From positions 126,015-190,014 of the forward strand of contig DXJG01000009.1 in the NCBI GenBank assembly GCA_019056805.1: 64,000 nucleotides of DNA. The letters run 5' to 3'. Positions 17,738-27,331 of the stretch are shown one piece after another. Position 1 is the stretch's first letter; every line of letters begins with the position of its first letter. The DNA is from Candidatus Baldrarchaeota archaeon. GTDB taxonomy: Archaea; Asgardarchaeota; Baldrarchaeia; Baldrarchaeales; DXJG01. The notes below the pieces were generated by a model, which was not told the origin of the DNA, searched no databases, and was given only the letters and a program-made list of their open reading frames with translations. Made by a program: the position numbers and the translations under genes.

Positions 17738-18745
17738 ATGCTATCATCTAGTGAAGATTTAGCTAAGCTAGTTAGAGAAATTCGAGACTTCATAGGTGTA
17801 GTTAGAAAAGAACCAATCGTTAAAGTTACATCAAGGCTTGTAACAACCCTTAATTTTTCCTCCGCAAGAATTCTAAAAAGTTTCGGAGAAGACTGTGCTA
17901 TCATGCAACTTGATAACAGCGACAAACTTCTACTTTTCGCCACCGATGGTATTTGGCATAAACTTATAGAGGCAGACCCCTATTTTGCAGGTTATTGCTC
18001 CGTCCTTGTAAATGTAAATGATATTGTAGCAAAAGGTGGCAGAGCGATTGCACTCGTTGATGTTCTAGGATTATCCAACCAAGAAGAACTTAATAAAATC
18101 ATAGACGGAATCATTGCCGGATGTAAAAAATTCGGAGTTGCATGCGTAGGCGGTCATCTACACCCAGATAGCCCAATAGCATCAATTTCCGTTGCAATAA
18201 TAGGTACAGTACACAAAGAACACGTAATTTTCAGCGACACTGCAAATACAGGCGACTTAATAATTTTTGCCATAGATCTCGATGGAACATTTCACCCTAA
18301 GTTTAAACTCGCATGGGACACCACATCACATAAATCTCCTAAAAAAGTACAAGAGAAGTTCGAAGCGATTTTTCAAATAGCCGAAGAAAAACTTGCAACA
18401 GCATGCAAAGACATGAGCAACCCAGGTCCAATAGGAACCTTAGCTATGCTTCTCGAAGCAAGCAATGTCGGAGGGAAAATCGAAATCGAAAAAATACCAA
18501 AACCAGAAGATATAGAAATATCTAGGTGGGTTAAAATATATCCTGGTTTCGGAATGGTCCTAACTTCCAGTAAAGATACTTCTAAAAAATGTATCAAAAT
18601 GCTTGAAGATCACGGTATTTCTGCATCGATTGTAGGTAAGGTTATTCAAGAAAGACGTCTTGTTATTGGCGCTAACGATACCTATGTTCCTGTTTTTGAT
18701 TTTTCAAAGGATAATATCTCAGGAAAACCCCGTCTCAAAGAATAG
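17738..18745 (+). CDS. AIR synthase-related protein (PurM/ThiL/HypE-like fold)
   Basis: A 335-residue member of the PurM-like ATP-binding superfamily. Visible signatures are FGEDCAIMQ (N-terminal metal/phosphate region), FATDGIW, VLVNVNDIVAKGGRAIALVDVLG and a central GVACVGGHLHPD. These resemble the archaeal family related to methanogenesis marker protein 2, whose function is uncertain. A ribosome site (GAGAGGAAG) precedes the ATG. A role in hydrogenase maturation (HypE-like) is possible given the nearby NiFe enzyme, but the C-terminal HypE cysteine is not seen. Confidence 0.75.
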   Translation: MLSSSEDLAKLVREIRDFIGVVRKEPIVKVTSRLVTTLNFSSARILKSFGEDCAIMQLDNSDKLLLFATDGIWHKLIEADPYFAGYCSVLVNVNDIVAKGGRAIALVDVLGLSNQEELNKIIDGIIAGCKKFGVACVGGHLHPDSPIASISVAIIGTVHKEHVIFSDTANTGDLIIFAIDLDGTFHPKFKLAWDTTSHKSPKKVQEKFEAIFQIAEEKLATACKDMSNPGPIGTLAMLLEASNVGGKIEIEKIPKPEDIEISRWVKIYPGFGMVLTSSKDTSKKCIKMLEDHGISASIVGKVIQERRLVIGANDTYVPVFDFSKDNISGKPRLKE

Positions 18746-18769
18746 ATCTAAATATTAAAGCGAAATTAA

Positions 18770-18777
18770 CTATAAAT
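18770..18777 (+). promoter_or_regulatory. TATA box of the tRNA-Arg(CCG) gene
   Basis: The box ctataaat is centred about 25 nt before the first base of the tRNA, the usual archaeal TATA position for transcription starting at or next to the mature 5' end. Confidence 0.6.
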
Positions 18778-18797
18778 AGTAAGTAAAACTTTATTGA

Positions 18798-18897
<100 letters not shown>

Positions 18898-18953
18898 ATA
18901 ATAATTTAGATATATAAATCCTCTACAATGGTATTTCTGGTCTGATTTCATGG

Positions 18954-20285
18954 TTATGAGAAATCTGTTAACTTTGTTTGGCCTTTAAACCTTTTATTTT
19001 CATGTATTTCTTGTTGTTCATATTTTTTTGTTTCAAAAATTATTCCGCCGTATACCCCATCAAATCCTGGTTTGTATTTTATTTGTCCTAGTCTTACCTT
19101 TATTATTGCTTCTGCTACTTTTGGTCCTGCAATTTGACTTATTTCGTCTTTTGGGGCATTTAACATGACGTTGTATTCGTTTCCAAAATGTTGTATGAGA
19201 CTTATGTATGTTTCCCAGATGCTTTTTACTACGGGGCTACTTGTATTCTTTATATACATTAATAGTTCAGTTAGAGGTATTAGGTGGATAAAAGAAGTTG
19301 AATTAGGAGGAATATATCCATCTGGTCTGTCTGCAAGCTCTTCCACTCTTTGCAAAACACCTATTGTCATAGTTCTTCTACAAATCGGACAAATATTATT
19401 AAGTTTTAAGGCTTCTCTTGGATGAAAACACACATCAACTTCGTGTAATTTCCACATACCACTGATCAGATATCTTCGATCTTTCCTATGTCCCGTATAA
19501 TGATACTTGCCGTATTCTGGTGGAACCTCTATGGTCATTTCAAAGCCCGTATTCCTTTTCCCACGTATTGCATCAATTAGAGAATCATAAGTTAGCCTCT
19601 CCACTTCAAAAATGTTTGCCTCTCTACCTAATCTATGAGGATAAGGACTATGACAGTCACTGTTCGAAACAAGTGGGAATTTATCCAATTCTTTTACTCT
19701 CCAGCACATTTTTGGATCTGCACTAAGACCTGTTTCAAGCGCCAAGAGGTTCTCCGTTTGGTCTTCATAACATTCTTTTACACTGTTAAATCCTTTTTGT
19801 CCAAGTACAGAGAAATGTGAAGTCCATATATGGCAAGGAATAATTTCCACTCTTTGATCGACAGATTTTACTATTTCAACAAATTCTGATGCACTTATTT
19901 CAAGTTCTGGTCTTCCATTTAGCGATAAATCTCCATAGTTCTTTAAAACATCGATTAATTGCTCGGCAATCTCAAAATTTGGTACTAAGAGAAGATTGTG
20001 TATTCTCTTAATATGGCCCTCATATTCAAAGTTTGTAGAGATTTCACCCGTAATCATATAACGTATTTCGCTGCTTCTTTTTCGAAATTTGTATAATTCG
20101 GAATTTTCTACTTCAATAAGTTTTTCCTTTAACTCTTTTAACCACTTTGGATGAGTAAAATCTCCTGTACCGATCAGATTAAGTCCTTTCATCTCTCCGT
20201 AGCGATCTATGTTTTCCAATGCCATTTTATTACTTGTCCCTGTACTATACAATGAATGTATATGTAGATCAGCAAATACTTTCAT
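18954..20285 (-). CDS. Endonuclease Q (EndoQ), PHP-domain repair nuclease
   Basis: An archaeal repair nuclease that nicks DNA 5' to deaminated bases such as uracil and hypoxanthine. The PHP metal motif DLHIHSLYS is near the N-terminus, with further metal ligands in GTGDFTHPKW and SNSDCHSPYPHRLG. The Cys4 zinc site (VDVCFHPREA, NICPICRRT) is followed by TIGVLQRVEELADRPDG, the EndoQ hallmark. I start at the ATG at 20285 (MKVFADLHIHS), 15 codons inside the track ORF, because the family begins there. Length 443 residues. Confidence 0.9.
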   Translation of the reverse strand: MKVFADLHIHSLYSTGTSNKMALENIDRYGEMKGLNLIGTGDFTHPKWLKELKEKLIEVENSELYKFRKRSSEIRYMITGEISTNFEYEGHIKRIHNLLLVPNFEIAEQLIDVLKNYGDLSLNGRPELEISASEFVEIVKSVDQRVEIIPCHIWTSHFSVLGQKGFNSVKECYEDQTENLLALETGLSADPKMCWRVKELDKFPLVSNSDCHSPYPHRLGREANIFEVERLTYDSLIDAIRGKRNTGFEMTIEVPPEYGKYHYTGHRKDRRYLISGMWKLHEVDVCFHPREALKLNNICPICRRTMTIGVLQRVEELADRPDGYIPPNSTSFIHLIPLTELLMYIKNTSSPVVKSIWETYISLIQHFGNEYNVMLNAPKDEISQIAGPKVAEAIIKVRLGQIKYKPGFDGVYGGIIFETKKYEQQEIHENKRFKGQTKLTDFS

Positions 20286-20571
20286 ACTAAAGTCTCCATA
20301 ATCAAGATATAGAAAGGAAATAGCAATCATTATCAGTTAAAAGAAACCAAACTTATATACTTTTACATTTCAACTAAAACCCTCGAATAAGATAGCTTTT
20401 CTCACAAAGTCTCATTCCCTTTAATCTATAATTAAGTTAATTTATAATTAATACAATGAAAAATCACTACTAGGGTTAAAAATAAGATAAAAACCTAAGA
20501 TAAACTATTAAATTTAATATTATATACTATATTGGAATGCATCTTTAAGGGATTAAAGAAATATGTTGTAT

Positions 20572-21099
20572 TTACTCTTCTTTCTTTCTTACTTTTGCAA
20601 AAAGTTCTTTTAATTCTTGTAATGCTTGTCTATGAATATCTTGTCTTGTAACAGGACGTGGGGGAGGCGGAGGCCGTGAAGTTGCTGAAGGAGATGGCGG
20701 AGCCGAGGTAGGAGGTTTAGGTTGCAGGGGAGCTGCTGGCGGTGTAGTAGCTGGTGGTGAGGTAACAGATGTAGGTTGAGATGAAACTGTAGATCTTGGA
20801 GGTATTTGAGTTTGTGGAGGCGGTAAAGGCTGTTGTACTGGTTGTGGATATTGAGGCGGTTGGACCTGCGTTGGCTGTCTTGCTTGGGATTGTATAGTTG
20901 CGGATTGTTTTAATGATGTAATTTGTTTCTCTAAATCTTGCATTCTTTTTTCAACGTCAGTTATTCTTTCCTCTAATATTGATAAGCCATTTAAAATTAG
21001 TTCAAAGAATCTGCCAATAACACTAGCTATTTCGTAAGCGGATTTTGATGGTAATTTTTTCAATAACTTATTAAATATGTTTGCGAAACTTTCAGACAT
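20572..21099 (-). CDS. Coiled-coil protein with a proline-rich linker, function unknown
   Basis: A 175-residue protein in three parts: an amphipathic/coiled-coil N-terminus (residues 1-70, ending LEKQITSLKQ), a low-complexity Pro/Gln/Ser/Thr segment (about 75-148, with runs such as QQPLPPPQTQIPP and RPPPPPRP), and a short basic helix at the C-terminus (RQALQELKELFAKVRKKEE). No enzymatic motif is present. Proline-rich tracts of this kind are ligands for profilin, SH3 or WW-type domains in eukaryotes; Asgard archaea encode profilins, but any link is speculation. Codon use matches its neighbours. Confidence 0.75.
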   Translation of the reverse strand: MSESFANIFNKLLKKLPSKSAYEIASVIGRFFELILNGLSILEERITDVEKRMQDLEKQITSLKQSATIQSQARQPTQVQPPQYPQPVQQPLPPPQTQIPPRSTVSSQPTSVTSPPATTPPAAPLQPKPPTSAPPSPSATSRPPPPPRPVTRQDIHRQALQELKELFAKVRKKEE

Positions 21100-21221
21100 G
21101 ATGGATACATCCCCAAGATTGATGTAACATTAACCTTTAAGAACATTTGCATAGATGGAAACATATTCCACCGTTATTCTATACGGGATTTTAATTAATA
21201 ATTAAGGAAATTTAAAAAATC

Positions 21222-21380
21222 TTATGTTTTCTCTTCTTCTTCGGGACGCCATTCGTATCCACAGTCTAAACACTTATTTCTCTTGGCATAAACAGGTTTA
21301 TGAGCAACATAAGTTAAAACGGTAGTTTTATCTTCTACTTTAACTATATTGGTACTTCCACACTTAGGACAAGGCATCAT
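21222..21380 (-). CDS. Mini zinc-ribbon protein (52 aa, below the ORF-track cutoff)
   Basis: Reading the minus strand from 21380 gives a 52-residue protein with two CxxC knuckles, CPKCGS and CLDCGY, separated by about 33 residues, and an acidic tail (EEEEKT). A strong ribosome site (GGAGGAAG) lies 5-6 nt before the ATG. The pattern matches small archaeal zinc ribbons related to TFIIS/TFIIB-type or ribosomal zinc proteins. Specific function unknown. Confidence 0.75.
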   Translation of the reverse strand: MMPCPKCGSTNIVKVEDKTTVLTYVAHKPVYAKRNKCLDCGYEWRPEEEEKT

Positions 21381-21538
21381 TTCTTCCTCCTTTGCGGAAG
21401 TTTAAATTCAAATTAGACTTAAATAATATTGCTTAAGTAACCTATAAGTTTTCTGATAAACAAGTCTTAAGATTGTGATATCTTCAACTACATTGAGATA
21501 TTGTTCAATATCTAAAATATGTAACTGTTTTTAGCTTT

Positions 21539-21673
21539 CTATTCCACTTTTGTGAATTTTAATAAAGTAGCCCCGCACTTAGGACATTTCCCGTTCGTTT
21601 TCAAAAGCTTGGAAAATTCAGTAATTTCACCGCATTCACATTTATACCTTACTTCCCCAACTTCATTACTCAT
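21539..21673 (-). CDS. Mini zinc-ribbon protein (44 aa)
   Basis: Two knuckles, YKCECGE and KCPKCGA, make one zinc ribbon. The track ORF starts 28 codons earlier, but that extension looks like leader sequence. The ATG at 21673 has GGGAG upstream and yields a compact 44-residue ribbon. It is upstream of the other mini-ribbon on the same strand; they may be co-transcribed. Function unknown. Confidence 0.6.
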   Translation of the reverse strand: MSNEVGEVRYKCECGEITEFSKLLKTNGKCPKCGATLLKFTKVE

Positions 21674-21820
21674 ATCGAACTCCCAACCCCAAAGTAAAAA
21701 TTTCTCCAATATATCATTTTGAAAACAGATATTTTTAAGATGCTCTTCATGTCTCAAATAGAATACAAATTAGCACTGGTGAGTATTTATATTTGATGCA
21801 GTGGGAGTAACATATATGAT

Positions 21821-23080
21821 ATGAAAAATTTGGAGTTGAAAACTATGGGAAAGGGTATGATTTCTGAGACCGCTCGTTATGCTTTAGAAAATCCTAGCTC
21901 AATTCGAGAAATAATGTCAGTAGTGACCGACTTCAAAAAACATCCAGAGAAATATCCAAGACCTTTAATATATCTTGGAGGCGGATGGCCACAGGATCCT
22001 CCTCCACCAATTCTTAGAACTGCAGCTAAAGAGATTATAGAGGACGACCATACGTGGATAGAGTCTTCAAGATATGGAACAACCCGTGGACAACCAGATT
22101 TCATCGCCGGTATCATAAATTACGAGAATTTCATCTTTGGTCGCAAAATTTACGAAGAAGAAGTTATTGTGGGTTCAGGAAGCACCGAATTAACGGCGGC
22201 TTTCATGCTTACCATTCTGGATCCGGGTTCTGAAGTAATTTTAACATGTCCCGGATACTTAAATTATCCGAGGCAGATTCAAACCGAAACATTGCTTCGA
22301 TGTAAAATCAAGCGATGGACCGTTCTAAAGAACCATACTTTTAATCCTGATTTCGATGAACTGCAGGATCTAATAAGCGACAAAACACGAATGCTAATCC
22401 TTTGTACTCCAGGTAATCCAGACGGTCAAGTTTACACAGATGACATGCTCAATGCAATCAACGACATTGCAGAAGAAAAGAATATCTGGGTTATGATAGA
22501 CGTAGCATATCGAGCTTTCATATACGAAGACTACCCAAAATATTTCAGCAGAGAAAGGAGAGAAAACGAAATCTGGATGTGCACATTGTCGAAAGAATTC
22601 AGAGTTCCTGGATGGAGAATGGCCTATGCCTTGGCAAATGAAGAATTGATTAAAGCTGTGGAAACGGTGGAACAAGCTCGAATACTTTGTCCCAACAGAA
22701 TGGCTCAGGAAATTCTTACCAGAGTTCTTCAAGACAATACAAGGCTAAAAACCGTTAAGGAATATTATGAAACGGGGAAAGAAAAGTACAAAAAAGTTGC
22801 GCAATACACAGCTGAAGAATTAAGAAACAACATACCAGACTTAGGGATCCTGGAACCAAAAGGTGGGTTCTATGTCTTCTTTGATGCCTCAAAATACGAA
22901 AAGGACTCAAAGCGTTTGTGCAGTGATTTACTAGGAGAATACCAAGTTGCCTTAGCTCCGGGTGTAGATTTCGGTATGGAAGGGTGGATTCGACTTAGCT
23001 TTGCTCCCATTGTGGAGGAACCAGAGACGCTTAAAGAAGGTTTAAATAGGATGAAAGAATATTTTTCCAAAAAGAAATAA
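21821..23080 (+). CDS. PLP-dependent class I/II aminotransferase
   Basis: A 419-residue fold type I aminotransferase. Motifs are GGGWPQDPPPP and the SSRYGTTRGQPDF substrate-loop region, TPGNPDGQVY (Asn contacting PLP), VMIDVAYRAFIYED (Asp binding the pyridine nitrogen), and CTLSKEFRVPGWRMAYAL with the Schiff-base Lys. The C-terminal domain ends with an RLSFAP motif holding the carboxylate-binding Arg. Substrate could be aspartate, alanine or an aromatic amino acid; sequence alone does not decide. The ATG at 21857 (MISETARY) is an alternative start. Confidence 0.88.
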   Translation: MKNLELKTMGKGMISETARYALENPSSIREIMSVVTDFKKHPEKYPRPLIYLGGGWPQDPPPPILRTAAKEIIEDDHTWIESSRYGTTRGQPDFIAGIINYENFIFGRKIYEEEVIVGSGSTELTAAFMLTILDPGSEVILTCPGYLNYPRQIQTETLLRCKIKRWTVLKNHTFNPDFDELQDLISDKTRMLILCTPGNPDGQVYTDDMLNAINDIAEEKNIWVMIDVAYRAFIYEDYPKYFSRERRENEIWMCTLSKEFRVPGWRMAYALANEELIKAVETVEQARILCPNRMAQEILTRVLQDNTRLKTVKEYYETGKEKYKKVAQYTAEELRNNIPDLGILEPKGGFYVFFDASKYEKDSKRLCSDLLGEYQVALAPGVDFGMEGWIRLSFAPIVEEPETLKEGLNRMKEYFSKKK

Positions 23081-23099
23081 TCTATTCTCTTTATTTTAA

Positions 23100-23879
23100 A
23101 TGGTGCCTTCAATGGATGTTTCTGAATGGAATAGATATGAAATTTTTAGCGAAATAAAAGTTCCCTATAATATTCCATTTTTTGTGAGATGTGATGGAAG
23201 AAATTTTCATCGTTTAACAGAAGAAATGGAATTTAAGAAACCGTATGATAAGGAATTCGCAGAAATTATGGTTAAAGCAGCAAAATGTCTTTTTAAAGGC
23301 GGTTTTAACCCGATGTTAGCCTACATTTTCTCGGATGAAGTAAATATTCTTTTTCTTGAGGCACCATTTAATGGGAGAATAGAAAAAATAGATAGCATAG
23401 TTGCGTCTTTTCTCGGCAGCGCCTTTTCTTTAGAGCTACATTTTAGAAAAAAAGTTAATAAAATTATTAGTTTCGATGCAAGAATTATTCCTATACCTAA
23501 AGAAAAAATTTTAAAATATTTAGCGTGGAGACAGCTAGAATGCTGGAGGAACCACATAAATTCTTATGCATTCTATACACTTATTGAAAAGGGGTTGAAT
23601 CGTGAAAAAGCTGCAAAAATGCTTAAAGGCTTAAAAAGCATCGAACTACATGAGCTAGTTTTTAAGGAAAAGGGGTTAAATCTAGCTAAAACTCCGACAT
23701 GGCAGAGAAGAGGGGTTCTCCTATACTTTGAAGAATATTTTAAGGAAAGTACTAATAAAATTACAGGAGAAAAGGTTCTGGCTGTTAGAAGAAAACTGGT
23801 TGAAAACTGGGATCTACCAATATTTAATTCTCCAGAAGGAGAAAAATTTCTATATAAAATTATTAAAATAAAAAACTAA
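23100..23879 (+). CDS. thg1: Thg1-like tRNA 3'-5' nucleotidyltransferase
   Basis: Adds nucleotides to the 5' end of tRNA in the reverse direction (tRNA-His G-1 addition or 5'-end repair). Signature motifs are FFVRCDGRNFHRLTE (metal-binding Asp and Gly-Arg), AYIFSDEVNILF (catalytic Ser-Asp-Glu) and the C-terminal LAWRQLECWRNHINSYAFYTLIEKG. The length of 259 residues fits the family. It follows the aminotransferase by 20 bp with a TTTAAA-like box at the start codon, so a leaderless transcript is possible. An ATG at 23112 is an alternative start. Confidence 0.92.
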   Translation: MVPSMDVSEWNRYEIFSEIKVPYNIPFFVRCDGRNFHRLTEEMEFKKPYDKEFAEIMVKAAKCLFKGGFNPMLAYIFSDEVNILFLEAPFNGRIEKIDSIVASFLGSAFSLELHFRKKVNKIISFDARIIPIPKEKILKYLAWRQLECWRNHINSYAFYTLIEKGLNREKAAKMLKGLKSIELHELVFKEKGLNLAKTPTWQRRGVLLYFEEYFKESTNKITGEKVLAVRRKLVENWDLPIFNSPEGEKFLYKIIKIKN

Positions 23880-23895
23880 GGTAGTTATTTTATCA

Positions 23896-25167
23896 TTAAG
23901 ACTTAGGTTTGATGATTATTTCTTGTTTTGCATATACCTCAGTGTTTGATGACACGTTTCTATCAATAATAACACCAGGAGAGATATCAACATTTGTACC
24001 AATTATTTTTCCTGGAAGAATCGAAACATTGATAGATATGTGTGTATTGTCTCCAATGACAGCTCCAAATTTTTCCATCGGAACTTTAACTCGCTCTTCA
24101 TTCACATCCATATAGATGGGTTGCAACCTAGGTGAAACATTCCACGTCTGCGTCCCGGCACCAACATCCACATTTTCTCCAAGAATGCTATCTCCAATAA
24201 AGGATAATCGTCCTACCTTTGTTCTATCAAAAATAACACTATTCTTAACTTCCACACCAAATCCAACAATTACATCTTTACCTATTGATACATACTCTCT
24301 TATAAGAGCGTTATTCCCAATGTAACTATTTTCTCCAATGAAACAAGGACCCTTAATCGTTGATCCAGACCTTATTTTTACATTATCTGCTATCCATACA
24401 GGGCCCTCGATCTTCGTATTATCTTCGATTGTTGCTGTTTCCGCAATAAAAGACCCTTTACCTTTAAGCAGTTTTGAAAGAACCAAGCGATTAGCCCTTA
24501 AAATGTCCCATGGATACCTTATTTCAACCCATTCTTTTTCCCAAACTGAAACGTAAACTTTTCCTGTCTGCGCAAGTTTTCTAATAGATGCATCTAAAGT
24601 TTTCTCGCTTTTAAGAAAATCAAAAATATTTTTCTTGAAAACATATACTCCTGCAACCGCATATTTACTGGGTGTTTCTCCAGGCTTTGGCTTTTCAACA
24701 ATATAATCTAGTTTAGAATTTTCAGAGAATACAACAACACCATAAAATTGTGGATTTTCAACAAGAGTGGCAGATACAGTCGCATCTGCATCAAGTTCCC
24801 TAAAAGTTTCAATAGTCCTACCTATTAACTCTGGATCTGCAAGAATGTCGGCATGAATTACTAAAAATTCTTCTTCATCTATCCTTTGTTCAGTTTTTAA
24901 GATCGCATCTTCTACGCCTAACGGTTCTTCCTGCAAAACATAGTCTATTTTAACACCGAATTTATCTCCAAATTCAAAGTAATTTTCTATAATTTCACGC
25001 TTATACCCAACTACAATCAAAATATCCTTAATTTGATTTTCACGTAGCCCTTCAATAACATATTGCAATAAGGGTTTACCTGCAATTTCCAACATAGGTT
25101 TAGGCCTAGTTTCTGTAAGTGGCTTTAACCTGTAGCCAAGTCCTGCTGCCAATATAACTGCTTTCAT
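23896..25167 (-). CDS. GlmU-like sugar-1-phosphate nucleotidyltransferase
   Basis: A bifunctional-type protein of 423 residues. The N-terminal nucleotidyltransferase has LAAGLGYRLKPLTETRPKPM and EEPLGVEDAI; the C-terminal left-handed beta-helix has hexapeptide repeats (IEDNTKIEGPVWIADNVKIR and on). This is the archaeal arrangement that activates glucose-1-P or GlcN/GlcNAc-1-P for nucleotide-sugar synthesis. The ATG at 25167 (MKAVILAAG) is taken as start; the track extends six codons upstream. Exact sugar is uncertain. Confidence 0.9.
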   Translation of the reverse strand: MKAVILAAGLGYRLKPLTETRPKPMLEIAGKPLLQYVIEGLRENQIKDILIVVGYKREIIENYFEFGDKFGVKIDYVLQEEPLGVEDAILKTEQRIDEEEFLVIHADILADPELIGRTIETFRELDADATVSATLVENPQFYGVVVFSENSKLDYIVEKPKPGETPSKYAVAGVYVFKKNIFDFLKSEKTLDASIRKLAQTGKVYVSVWEKEWVEIRYPWDILRANRLVLSKLLKGKGSFIAETATIEDNTKIEGPVWIADNVKIRSGSTIKGPCFIGENSYIGNNALIREYVSIGKDVIVGFGVEVKNSVIFDRTKVGRLSFIGDSILGENVDVGAGTQTWNVSPRLQPIYMDVNEERVKVPMEKFGAVIGDNTHISINVSILPGKIIGTNVDISPGVIIDRNVSSNTEVYAKQEIIIKPKS

Positions 25168-25382
25168 TCCTAACCACCATAACATTATTTTCCCTGCTTG
25201 AAATAATTTCCAGAAGTGAAGATATAAAATAAGAGTGGTTTAGTCACATATTAAGATTATTATAGTAGTACGGGAGATCTCCTGCTAACTGTTAAAAGTT
25301 AAAAACTTTATTTGTCTCTCATTTCAATTTTTAAGAAGTAAAATTCATACACAACTCAAGTAAAATCAATTCAAACCATATT

Positions 25383-26063
25383 TCAGTAATTTTTCTTTTC
25401 CTTTAACTTTGGAAGTAATATTCGTACTGCTCTTTTATTTTTATCCATCCACTTCGCTTTCCCACTATCTATTAGAATGTTAATAACTTGAAGAAGATCT
25501 TCGGTAGGTAGAGTTTTTATAACATCTGGACCCTCCTGTAAGAGGTCATAGGGTGTGAAATATATAGTTCCTGTGTTTAACGCCCAATTATATAGATACT
25601 CTGCCAGTTCTTCAAGTGATTTCCAATAAATTCTAAGCCTATTTTTATCCACCCATTTCGCAAATCCTTTTTCCACAAGGTAATTCATAATTTCCTTTAA
25701 ATACTCTGCTGGGAGTTTAGAGTAAGGATTTGTTGATAAAAGATCATCTATAGAAATTACATGTTTAATATGAAAAGAAGCCCATTTCAACAAAAGATTA
25801 CCCCAATTTTGAAGCCAAGATCTATATAAATCCGTATTTCTAGGTTTTATATACATCCAAGGATAATCTACCCAATCAGGGAAAACAAATTGAGGCCGCT
25901 CCTTTACAACCTCAACTTGCTTCGCAACTTTAATTTCCTCACTTATCCTTTCCACTTCCGAAACAACTTCTTGTTCAACCTCTTCTATTTCATTTATTTC
26001 TATTTTCTCTTTTTCTTGTTTCTCTTTTTTCCTTTCTTTTTCTTTAGCTGACAACATTACCAC
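25383..26063 (-). CDS. vps25: ESCRT-II subunit Vps25-like (two winged helices)
   Basis: A 226-residue protein. After a highly charged, probably disordered N-terminus (residues 1-58), the segment FPDWVDYPWMYIKPR followed by LYRSWLQNWGNLLLKWA matches the N-terminal signature of Vps25 (proline/aromatic run, then W-G-x-L-I-L). Two winged-helix repeats follow, each ending in a similar turn (KGFAKWVDKNRLRIYW and SGKAKWMDKNKRAVRI). In eukaryotes Vps25 bridges ESCRT-II to the ESCRT-III protein Vps20. The gene lies 3 bp downstream of vps4 on the same strand. Confidence 0.85.
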   Translation of the reverse strand: MVMLSAKEKERKKEKQEKEKIEINEIEEVEQEVVSEVERISEEIKVAKQVEVVKERPQFVFPDWVDYPWMYIKPRNTDLYRSWLQNWGNLLLKWASFHIKHVISIDDLLSTNPYSKLPAEYLKEIMNYLVEKGFAKWVDKNRLRIYWKSLEELAEYLYNWALNTGTIYFTPYDLLQEGPDVIKTLPTEDLLQVINILIDSGKAKWMDKNKRAVRILLPKLKEKKNY

Positions 26064-26066
26064 CGC

Positions 26067-27221
26067 TTACGTAGCAAATTCTCTAGTCCATTCTTCATAT
26101 TTTTTAATCTCATCTAGAGAGACCGAAGGTCTTATCTTCGACAACGATTGCATAAAATCTTGCATTGTAACCGGCCTAATCTTTTCAATTTCAGTTAACT
26201 TTCCTTCTTGGTCAAGTTCCCTTATGGGCATCATTAAAGCCTCTCTACAAATTAAAGCTATATCGGCTCCACTATAGCCTTCTGTAAGCTCAGCTAATTT
26301 ATCAAAATCAACATCATATGCTAATTCCACGCCCTGCGTATGTATTTTAAAAATCTCTTTTCTAGCTTCCTTGTCAGGGAGAGGAACATATATTCTTTTC
26401 TCAAATCTTCTTCTCATCGCAGGATCAATGTCCCATGGACGATTCGTAGCACCAAGAACAACAATTCTTTCATCCTCTTTTTCCTTTAAACCATCCATCT
26501 CTATTAAAAGCTGTGTTTTTAATCTTCTCTCTCCACCAATGTCTTCCTCCGCCCTAACAGTTGCAATAGAATCAAGTTCATCTATAAAAATTATTGAAGG
26601 TTGATTTTGCCTTGCAAGGTCAAAAAGAATCTTTACAAGTTTTTCGGATTCTCCTAACCACTTTGAAACAATAGATGCAGCATCAACATTGAAAAAGGTA
26701 GCATCGCACTCCGCAGCCACAGCTTTCGCAATGAGTGTTTTTCCACATCCAGGAGGCCCATAAAGCAAAATCCCTTTCCAAGGCTTTCTCGCTCCTTTAA
26801 AGAGATCTGGTCTTAGAATAGGAATTATTATGGCTTCTCTCAACGCAGTTTTTGCTGCTTGAAGATCGGCTACATCCTCCCATCTCACATTAGGTTTTTC
26901 ATAAACTATAGTATCAGCTATTGCCGCGGTTAATGAGTCAACGTCTTCAGTTATTCTTCTACCCGATCTAGTTAATCGAGTTATTTTTACTGTTTTTCCT
27001 TTAAGGTAATTCTTAAGTTCTTTACTTCTTTCAACATATTCTTTAGCTTTCTGATAGTATATTGCTTGCAGTTTAGGGTTTTCAGTTAACTTCGAGAGTT
27101 TTAATAAAATTTCCGCTGCTTTCACATATTTTTCCATTGCTTCTTTATAATTTCCCTCTATATCAAGTCTTGTAGCTTCCCTTGCTATTTGAGAAGCATA
27201 TTGTAAGAGTCGAGAAGACAT
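26067..27221 (-). CDS. vps4: Vps4-like AAA ATPase with MIT domain (CdvC)
   Basis: The ATPase that remodels ESCRT-III filaments. The N-terminal three-helix MIT domain (residues 1-75: ASQIAREATRLDIEGNYKEA, YYQKAKEYVERSKELK) binds the tails of ESCRT-III proteins. The AAA domain shows Walker A GPPGCGKT (155-162), pore loop region AASIVSKWLGESEK, Walker B IIFIDELDS and sensor/arginine finger segments (GATNRPWDIDPAMRRRFEKRI). The length of 384 residues is slightly under eukaryotic Vps4. Divergent from the first ESCRT-III gene across 110 bp; co-directional with vps25. Confidence 0.95.
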   Translation of the reverse strand: MSSRLLQYASQIAREATRLDIEGNYKEAMEKYVKAAEILLKLSKLTENPKLQAIYYQKAKEYVERSKELKNYLKGKTVKITRLTRSGRRITEDVDSLTAAIADTIVYEKPNVRWEDVADLQAAKTALREAIIIPILRPDLFKGARKPWKGILLYGPPGCGKTLIAKAVAAECDATFFNVDAASIVSKWLGESEKLVKILFDLARQNQPSIIFIDELDSIATVRAEEDIGGERRLKTQLLIEMDGLKEKEDERIVVLGATNRPWDIDPAMRRRFEKRIYVPLPDKEARKEIFKIHTQGVELAYDVDFDKLAELTEGYSGADIALICREALMMPIRELDQEGKLTEIEKIRPVTMQDFMQSLSKIRPSVSLDEIKKYEEWTREFAT

Positions 27222-27331
27222 TTTGTTTCACTTCGCTTCAAAATGATGAGGATAATTTTGATCTAAGAAAATGAGTGGCACAAATAATATAAAGATTAAT
27301 GTGTGTTACGTATTTGAAGGAGGAAAAGAGT

